Shown: piece after piece, positions 42,694 through 48,892 of the stretch
Position numbering within the stretch: position 1 is the stretch's first letter
Layout of the letters: each line of letters starts with the position of its first letter
Assembly (NCBI GenBank): GCA_903840265.1
Contig: CAIMFH010000110.1
Coordinates: forward strand, 1-48,892
DNA: 48,892 nt
Direction: 5' to 3'
Source of the DNA: an uncultured Schlesneria sp.
Lineage (GTDB): Bacteria; Planctomycetota; Planctomycetia; Planctomycetales; Planctomycetaceae
Position numbers and translations under genes: made by a program
The notes under the pieces: generated by a model
Seen by the model: the letters and a program-made list of their open reading frames with translations, nothing else
What the model was told of the DNA's origin: nothing
The model's database searches: none

Positions 42694-43665
42694 TCAAGTT
42701 GAGGATGCTTGGTGCATCGGTGTTCCGATCGAACGCAGGATCGTTTGGTTCGCCGCGACATAACTGGGCGCGACATGGACCAGGTGCTCGAGAAGTTCGC
42801 GATGAGCCCGCGGTAACTGATGAAACGGAATTGAAGGATACAAATGATGTTCAGTGTGAAACGGCATATTCCACATCAGCAGTCGAATCAGCGGATTGGT
42901 GAGCGTCGTGCGAGTATTTGTGAGCCCGTTCGAATCGGTGGTACATCCAGTATGCTCGGCGATCAAAATCGCTCGCAGCAGCGGTTGGGCCAAGATTGCT
43001 GGAAAGAACCAATAGAACCAGACGTAAGAATATCCCAACGCAATTGAAACAAGACCCGCCACGTAGATCGTCAACTGGATCGCAGACGATACGGCTACGC
43101 TTGTTCGAGCTGACGCTGGCAGAAACGGGTATTTCTGTATTCGACCGATGGCCAAGCCGACAAACATGGCAGGCCGAAACAGCCAGAAGGGAACGGCGCT
43201 GATTTCTCGCACATATTCCCAGACGTTGCGAGGTGCCGGTGACATCAGTTCAGGATCACGTTCTTTGTCCTGCGTGTACCGGTGGTGCCAAGTGTGGTAG
43301 TAGCGATAGTACGTGAAATTATAAAAGCTGAACAATCCCGCCAGCCAACCACAGACCTCATTCCAAAATCGACTGGCAAACGCAGTGCGATGGACACATT
43401 CGTGCATCGGGGCAAACATGGTGACGATGACGAAGCCGTGCAGGGTCATGGCAGGAACTAACAACCACCAGTTTTCCATCGCTTGTGAGACCAGGAATCC
43501 CGTCCCAATCATGGTGAGCAGGTGAACACCGAAGCGAAGAAGGCCGCGCGTGTCAGAACGATGACTGAGTGAACGGATGACAGCAATGTCGAGAACATTG
43601 CGACCGGGGAGACTTCCAGTTCCCATGTCGACCGAATCAGTCGCGTCCGGAATCTCAGCAGACAT
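42694..43665 (-). CDS. Membrane fatty acid desaturase
   Basis: This 323-residue integral membrane protein has the three histidine boxes of acyl-lipid or acyl-CoA desaturases: HECVH (in PMHECVHRT), HTWHH (in YYHTWHHRY), and HTEHH (in PFHTEHHLYPSIP). These bind a di-iron centre. Several membrane segments are visible (for example FGVHLLTMIGTGFLV and LTIYVAGLVSIALGYSYVW). GAGGAG lies 5 nt before the ATG at 43663-43665, which I prefer to the upstream GTG at 43707. It is the first gene of the minus-strand operon. Confidence 0.88.
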   Translation of the reverse strand: MSAEIPDATDSVDMGTGSLPGRNVLDIAVIRSLSHRSDTRGLLRFGVHLLTMIGTGFLVSQAMENWWLLVPAMTLHGFVIVTMFAPMHECVHRTAFASRFWNEVCGWLAGLFSFYNFTYYRYYHTWHHRYTQDKERDPELMSPAPRNVWEYVREISAVPFWLFRPAMFVGLAIGRIQKYPFLPASARTSVAVSSAIQLTIYVAGLVSIALGYSYVWFYWFFPAILAQPLLRAILIAEHTGCTTDSNGLTNTRTTLTNPLIRLLMWNMPFHTEHHLYPSIPFHQLPRAHRELLEHLVHVAPSYVAANQTILRSIGTPMHQASST

Positions 43666-44121
43666 TTCCGCTCCTCTGAAAAAATGCGGCGAGGAGTGAC
43701 GAATCACTCCCCACCGCGATCACTCGAGCCGGAGCGCACAGCCGAACGAAGTGATAATAGGGTACTACCAGCAGGCGCGGTGTTCAACCGAATTTCGTTC
43801 TGAAATCATCACAACGCGGAACAGCTAGCAAACGGTAGGAACCAGGCCTCACCCGTTTCCCCGCTCCGGCCTTGTTCTCATGTCAACGCCGCCGACCCTG
43901 ATCTTGCCCCAGTTGAAAGACCTTAGCTGAAACAGCCTGAATATTGCTCACATCGCTTTGAAATCAAGGGCAGATATTGTATCCCTAGTCAGACAGTCTT
44001 CCTTTCGATTTCGCATTTCCGCGTTGTGTATTTTGCAGTCATACTGGCGACACCCAAATTAACTGCGGCATCCCCGTCTTTATTGAACTCTGATGATTGT
44101 CTTCGGAGGCATGCCACAACC
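43666..44121. other. Divergent intergenic region
   Basis: This 456-base gap separates the desaturase operon (minus) from the sensor kinase operon (plus). No reading frame is convincing. A four-codon frame ATG CCA CAA CCA TGA (44111-44125) ends on the kinase start codon (ATGA), and GGAGG (44105-44109) precedes it. This could be a leader peptide, or simply the kinase ribosome site with a 12-base spacer. Confidence 0.4.
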
Positions 44122-45645
44122 ATGAGTGACCCAGACACGATTCTGAAGTTGGTCTTGAGCAACATTCCGCAGGGAGTGTTCTGGAAAGATCGCAACTCCG
44201 TTTACCTCGGTTGCAATCGTGTGATTTGTCAGGCCCTTGGATTAGATAGCCCAGAAGACCTGATTGGCAAATCCGACTTCGAGTTCCCATCTATCACGCG
44301 TGAGCAAGCCGAGCATTTCGTGAAGACGGATCGGCAGGTGATGGAATCCGGCCAATCGCAATTCGCCATCGTTGAGCCACTCGATCGGTATGATGGCCGA
44401 ACGATCTGGATCGAGACAATCAAAGTGCCGCTGCGTGACTCGCACGGGACAATCATCGGAGTGTTAGGCACTTGGCAAGATGTCACCGAGCGGCAGCAGG
44501 CGGAAGTCGCGCTGCGTCATAGTGAGCAGCGCTATCGCAGCCTGGTCACTGCCACGGCGCAGATGGTCTGGATGTCGAACGCGCGCGGCAGCCAACTCCA
44601 GGTCACTCCGCCGCTTGAGGAATTCACCGGTTTGGCAGGTGAACAACTCAAGGGATCAGGTTGGCTTCGAGCAGTTCACCCGGATGATCGAATTAAGGCC
44701 GAGGCGGCGTGGGAGGCAGCAATAACAAGCGGTCGATCATACGAGTGCGAGTTTCGAATGAAGCGATCCGATCAACAGTGGCGAGCAATCCACTCCCGCG
44801 GTTTTTCAATCCTCGACCAGAATGGCCATGTTCTGGAATGGATCGGGATTGGAATCGATGTGACGGAACGCAGGGAATCAGAGCATCGAATTCAGAAGCT
44901 GAACGACGAACTTGAGCAACGTGTTCGCGAGCGGACCTCGGAACTGGAAGCCGCCAATAAAGAACTTGAGGCATTTTCGTACTCGGTCTCCCATGACCTG
45001 CGTGCACCGCTGCGCGCCATCGACGGTTTCTCCCGGATTGTTCTGGCGGAGTACTCTGCGGATATGCCCCTCGAGGCCAGGGAGTATCTCCAAGACATTC
45101 GCACAAACACCAGAATTATGGGCCAACTGGTGGATGATCTTTTGACTTTTTCGCGGCTGAGCAGACAACCGATCCGCCGGCTTCCGATCCATCCTGTCGA
45201 CCTTGTGAATCGCTGTCTGGAAGAGTTGCACAGCCAGTTAGAAGGTCGAAACATTGATATCCAAATTGGCGAACTGACCAACTGTTGGGCGGATCCGGCA
45301 TTGCTGAAACAGGTCTGGTTGAACTTACTCTCCAATGCGATCAAATATACGTCAAAGCGAGATGTTGCTGTCATTGAAATCGGGTGCGAGTCCACACCTG
45401 AATCGGGTGAGCAAACGTATTTCATCAGGGACAACGGCGTTGGATTCGACATGCGATACGTTCATAAACTGTTTGGCGTCTTCCAGCGGCTCCATCGCTC
45501 GGAAGAGTACGAAGGGACCGGCGTTGGATTGGCGATTGTGCAACGTGTCATTCATCGTCATGGTGGACGTGTCCGGGCGGAAGGCGACCTAAATCGCGGA
45601 GCGGCGTTTTACTTTACTCTGCCAGAACAAGGAACATCCCAATGA
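44122..45645 (+). CDS. PAS-PAS sensor histidine kinase
   Basis: The 507-residue kinase is cytoplasmic with no membrane segment. It has two PAS-like modules (about 9-130, ending VLGTWQDVTERQQAE, and about 135-255, ending IGIGIDVTERRESE), then a coiled coil. The HisKA phosphoacceptor is H291 in YSVSHDLRAPLRAIDG. A HATPase domain follows (NAIKYTSKRDVAVIEI, DNGVGFDMRY, GTGVGLAIVQRVI). The DHp resembles the HisKA of bacteriophytochrome-type kinases, although no phytochrome photosensory domain is present. The stop overlaps the next gene (ATGA), which encodes an Rcp1-like response regulator, its probable target. Confidence 0.88.
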   Translation: MSDPDTILKLVLSNIPQGVFWKDRNSVYLGCNRVICQALGLDSPEDLIGKSDFEFPSITREQAEHFVKTDRQVMESGQSQFAIVEPLDRYDGRTIWIETIKVPLRDSHGTIIGVLGTWQDVTERQQAEVALRHSEQRYRSLVTATAQMVWMSNARGSQLQVTPPLEEFTGLAGEQLKGSGWLRAVHPDDRIKAEAAWEAAITSGRSYECEFRMKRSDQQWRAIHSRGFSILDQNGHVLEWIGIGIDVTERRESEHRIQKLNDELEQRVRERTSELEAANKELEAFSYSVSHDLRAPLRAIDGFSRIVLAEYSADMPLEAREYLQDIRTNTRIMGQLVDDLLTFSRLSRQPIRRLPIHPVDLVNRCLEELHSQLEGRNIDIQIGELTNCWADPALLKQVWLNLLSNAIKYTSKRDVAVIEIGCESTPESGEQTYFIRDNGVGFDMRYVHKLFGVFQRLHRSEEYEGTGVGLAIVQRVIHRHGGRVRAEGDLNRGAAFYFTLPEQGTSQ

Positions 45646-46076
45646 CCGACACTGCAGTCGAAATCCTGCTGGTGGAAGACAATCCCAACGATGTCAAGCT
45701 CGCGTTACACGCATTTAAATCTAACAACCTCGCAAACCATGTTCGCGTCGTTCGCGACGGGGCTGAAGCGCTGGAACTGATCTTTGGCACCGATCGATAT
45801 GACAAATGCCCCTGCCATCCCAAAGTCATCCTGCTCGACCTGAAACTGCCGTATGTCGACGGAATAGAGGTTCTTCATCGTCTCAAAGCTGATGAGCGTA
45901 CGCGCCAGATTCCCGTGGTCGTTCTGACCTCATCGCGTGAAGAGCCGGACATTCAGAAATGCTACCAATTAGGAGTGAACAGCTACATCGTCAAGCCCGT
46001 CGACTTTGACCAGTTCACTAAGGCTGTCCGAGAGGTCGGAATGTATTGGCTACTGCTGAATCAGCGTCCGCAATAG
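45642..46076 (+). CDS. Single-domain Rcp1-like response regulator
   Basis: The 144-residue protein is only a receiver domain. It has acidic E12/D13 (LLVEDNP), the phosphoacceptor D66 (ILLDLKLPYVDG), Thr in VVLTSS and Lys in YIVKPVD. The long insertion after helix 2 (DRYDKCPCHPK) is typical of Rcp1-type regulators found beside phytochrome-like kinases. It has no output domain, so it acts by binding a partner or as part of a phosphorelay. It overlaps the kinase by four bases (ATGA) and starts 47 bases before the LOV kinase. Confidence 0.88.
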   Translation: MTDTAVEILLVEDNPNDVKLALHAFKSNNLANHVRVVRDGAEALELIFGTDRYDKCPCHPKVILLDLKLPYVDGIEVLHRLKADERTRQIPVVVLTSSREEPDIQKCYQLGVNSYIVKPVDFDQFTKAVREVGMYWLLLNQRPQ

Positions 46077-46123
46077 TCCAACCTCTGCGAACATCGCGGC
46101 ATCTCGCTTGCAAATAACCTGAC

Positions 46124-48805
46124 ATGTCGGAGGTCGCGACTTTGGCCACACCGCTTCAAGTGCTAATTCTGGAGGACCGACAGACAGATGTCGAACTGGT
46201 TCTCTACGAACTTCGTCGCGGTGGATTTGATCCAACGTGGACGCGAGTCGATACAGAAGAAGACTTTCTGGCGCAATTGCGACCATCCCTGGACATCATC
46301 CTCTCCGACTACTCGCTTCCCACTTTCGATGCTATGAAGGCTCTCGAAATCACGCGTAGATCCGGATTCGAGATCCCCTTCATCATCGTTTCTGGCAGCA
46401 TCGGCGAAGAGGTCGCCGTCGAAGCGATGAAAAAAGGAGCGACTGACTATTTACTGAAAGATCGCCTGGGCCGACTGGGATCGGCCGTCCACAACGCGAT
46501 CGAGCAGATTCAGCTTCGCGAGACAGCGAAACGCTCGGAAGCGGCACGTCATACTGCCGAGACTCTGTTTCGGCAACTCGTTGAAAACTCACTCGCTGGC
46601 ATCCAGATTCTGCAAGATGGCAAATACGTCTTCACGAATTCACGCGTCGCCGAAATGTTTGGGTATACGGAAGAGGAATTGCGGAATATTGACTCGTGGT
46701 CTCTCGCGATCGCACCCGAGGATCGCCCCATGGTCATCGAACAGGTGCGGCGGAGACTTTCCGGCGAATTGCCGCGGGCACAATACACGTTCAAAGGACA
46801 ACGAAAAGACGGCAGTCTCATCGATGTGGAAATCCACAGCAATCGCATCGAACTGGACGGGCGTCCCGCGGTGCTGGGAATGTTGGTGGACATCACCCAG
46901 CGTAAGCGAGCCGAAGCCGAGATGCAGCACACCACCGATCTGCTTCAGGCGATCGCTGAATGGACACCCGATGCGGTCTTCATCAAAGACCGATCAGGCA
47001 GATATTTGCTGTTCAATCCCGCGGCCGCCCGCTTCGTCGGTCGACCTGTCGAGGAAGTTCTAGGCCGTGATGATACGCAATTGTTTTCGCCAGAGAGTTC
47101 GCTGGTCGTCATGCAACGCGATCAGGAGGTGATGGCCAGTGGAATCATGGAAACGAAGGAGGAAGAACTGACGGCCGCTGGTATCAAGCGGGTCTTTCTG
47201 GCGACGAAGGCACCCTACCGCGACAATCAAGGAAATATCGTCGGCCTGATTGGAATCTCACGCGACATCACAGAACGCAAGCGAGCTGAAGCCGAACGTG
47301 ATCATCTGCTGACGCGGTTGCAGTTGCAAATGGATCGCATGCCATTGGGTTGTCTCTTAACCGATGCGAACTTTCGAATCATTGACTGGAACTCGGCTGC
47401 AGAGCGAATATTTGGATACACCAAAGCAGAGATGGTTGGTGTCGGCCCGCCGTTTGAGAAAATCGTCTACCCCGGTTCCTGGCCCGAAGAACAAGAGATC
47501 CTGAGCAGAATTCGCTCGGGAGATATGGCGGCCCATTCCGTCAATTCCAACTTGACTAAAGAGGGCAAGAAGATCGTTTGCGAGTGGAACAACACGCCAC
47601 TTCTTGATTCCGATGGAAACTTCATCGGCTTACTGGCGGTTGCTCAAGACATTACCAGCCGACGCGAAGCGGAAGTGACTATTCTGCTGAGAGACCGGGC
47701 GATTCAGGCCGTCACTCAGGGAATCATTATCACCGATCCCGCATTACCGGATAACCCTGTCATCTACGTGAGCCCCAGCTTTGAAAAGCTGACGGGATAT
47801 TCGGCATCGGATGTCTTAGGTAAGAATTGTCGATTTCTTCAAGGCCCCGATACAGACCCAGAGTCTGTCGCTCGTCTTCGAAGAGCGATACGTGACGCAC
47901 AACCCTGCAAATTGGAGATCCTGAACTATCGCAAAGATGGGACGTCATTTTGGAACGAGCTATCGATTTCTCCAGTATTCGATCCTCAGGGGCGAGTGAC
48001 GCACTTCGTCGGTTCGCAAGCCGACGTGACTTCCCGACGTAAGATGGAAGAACAGCTTCGCCAAGTCCAGAAGATGGAAGCCGTTGGCAGATTGGCAGGT
48101 GGCATTGCTCATGATTTCAACAACTTGCTGACAATCATCAATGGCTATAGCGAATTGATCTTGGACACTCTGACCATCGAGGACAGCTTTAGAGAATATG
48201 TCGACCAGATCAAAGCCGCAGGCGAGCGAGCGGCGGCATTAACGGGGCAACTGCTTGCCTTCAGCCGCAAGCAAATGCTGCAGCCCGTCATTGTCGACTT
48301 GAACGTTCAGATCCGAGATATGCAGAAACTGCTGCGCCGCCTGATTGGTGAAGATATCGAGTTGTTGCTGGACCTCCATTCAGATTTATCGATGATCTAC
48401 GCTGATCGAAGTCAAATAGAGCAAGTTGTTCTGAACCTGATCCTGAATGCGCGTGATGCCATGCAGAACGGTGGGACGGTGATCGTTGAGACACGAGATG
48501 TAGAATTCGACTCGGAATATGTTGCCTTTCACTCGGAGGCTCGCCCCGGACGAAACGTTATGCTGGCGGTTTGCGATACCGGCTGTGGGATGGACAAGGA
48601 GACAATTGCCCGCATCTTCGAGCCATTCTTTACGACAAAAGAGGCGGACAAGGGAACCGGTCTCGGCCTGCCAACTGTCTATGGCATCGTGAAGCAGAGC
48701 AATGGCCATATTGATGTGTACAGCGAAGTTGGTCTCGGTACGACTTTTAAAGGGTTCATCGGACTATTTGGGGGGGTAGTAATTTCGAGTTTGATTAACC
48801 GATGA
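46124..48805 (+). pseudogene. Receiver-PAS-LOV histidine kinase, end replaced by IS sequence
   Basis: Native coding runs from 46124 to about 48752; the last 17 codons come from the IS. Order: receiver domain (about 1-130, phosphoacceptor D62 in LSDYSLPTFDA); PAS modules (about 145-265, 270-390, 395-520); LOV module (about 525-640) with GKNCRFLQG, where C569 is the flavin-adduct Cys of LOV photoreceptors, and NYRKDGTSFWNELS; HisKA with H663 in [11 protein letters not shown]; HATPase (NLILNARDAM, DTGCGMD, GTGLGLPTVYG). The kinase core ends at VGLGTTFK, where intact kinases continue with two or three strands and often a receiver domain. It may still be partly active because the ATP-binding motifs are present. 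Confidence 0.85.
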
Positions 48806-48892
48806 TGGTGAATTTGGTGTGATGCATGGTGAGGATTCGTTGCTTGAGATGTTCGTAGTTTCGGTACCCGTAGGCTCGTCGTTGAAGTGCTC
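48753..48892 (-). mobile_element. Terminal part of an ISL3-like insertion sequence (right copy)
   Basis: The IS terminus begins at 48753 with GGTTCATCGG, inside the LOV kinase gene. The sequence to 48891 is the exact reverse complement of 1-139, so the two IS copies face each other with the 3' ends of their transposases pointing into the window. The rest of the IS lies beyond the window edge. The octamer just outside this copy (48745-48752) should be repeated on the far side of the IS if the copy arrived by ordinary transposition. Confidence 0.8.
48795..48890 (-). CDS. Transposase, C-terminal 31 residues (partial, ISL3-like, right copy)
   Basis: This is the minus-strand copy of the frame at 2-97, identical in sequence, with its stop at 48795-48797. 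It continues beyond the window edge. Only the tail of the transposase is visible, so the ISL3 name is tentative. Confidence 0.6.
   Translation of the reverse strand, partial: ALQRRAYGYRNYEHLKQRILTMHHTKFTIIG

Noticed and set aside
44122-45645. Phytochrome kinase
   Set aside because: The HisKA and the neighbouring Rcp1-like regulator resemble phytochrome systems, but no GAF or PHY chromophore-binding domain is present; only PAS modules precede the kinase.
1-48892. The whole window as a composite transposon flanked by inverted IS copies
   Set aside because: The content is chromosomal-looking, both flanking genes are broken at different places, and flanking octamers differ. A contig ending at a repeat is simpler. 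Kept only as a possibility.

Overview
The window looks like a piece of a planctomycete (Planctomycetota) chromosome. The protein families are the main evidence: a DUF1559 prepilin-like protein, a PSCyt1-type cytochrome fused to WD40 repeats, GYF_2-domain and FG-GAP proteins, a large thioredoxin/cytochrome c/copper-monooxygenase mosaic, a sulfatase next to a very large exported protein, PQQ-type beta-propellers and many signal peptides. No rRNA, tRNA, CRISPR array, phage gene or conjugation gene was recognised by eye.

Ends. Bases 1-139 and 48753-48891 are a perfect 139-bp inverted repeat. Each copy carries the last 31 codons of a transposase (ISL3-like C-terminus) and an IS terminus that begins GGTTCATCGG. 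The left copy interrupts a DUF1559 gene and the right copy interrupts a LOV-domain sensor kinase gene. The window therefore stops inside two copies of one IS. This is most simply a contig that ended at a multicopy repeat, although a real inverted IS pair is possible.

1-12.6 kb. A disrupted DUF1559 gene is followed by a triple-GYF membrane protein. Next comes a 950-bp non-coding stretch with an exact 10-bp-period array of five TGTC half-sites, a 16-bp perfect hairpin and a Pho-box-like direct repeat. After it lie a DUF695-RraB protein, the cytochrome-WD40 protein, an ABC-2 permease, an ABC exporter-like protein whose ATPase motifs are nearly all destroyed, a ROK kinase lacking the zinc cysteines, and a zinc-ribbon membrane protein.

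12.6-24.4 kb. This part holds a MobA-like nucleotidyltransferase, a cytochrome c'-like protein, an orphan DppC-type permease, and a minus-strand operon (ABM monooxygenase, 61-aa protein, sulfatase, 964-aa exported protein). The mosaic thioredoxin/cytochrome/monooxygenase with EF-hands at both ends and a metallophosphoesterase follow.

24.5-30.6 kb. Three genes overlap by 4 nt each: a membrane-anchored PQQ-like propeller, a PPDK/rifampicin-phosphotransferase-like three-domain enzyme, and a small membrane protein that resembles the EMC3/TMCO1/DUF106 branch of the Oxa1 superfamily. This is my best candidate for an undescribed system.

30.6-40.2 kb. Five co-directional genes encode only exported proteins (TPR, FG-GAP propeller, PQQ propeller, YdjY-like, Pro-rich). 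A divergent gene encodes a paralogue of the FG-GAP protein's N-terminal domain.

40.2-48.9 kb. A minus-strand operon encodes a fatty acid desaturase, a MetX-like alpha/beta hydrolase and a type III (GlnT-like) glutamine synthetase. Then come a PAS histidine kinase, an Rcp1-like response regulator and a receiver-PAS-LOV histidine kinase truncated by the IS.
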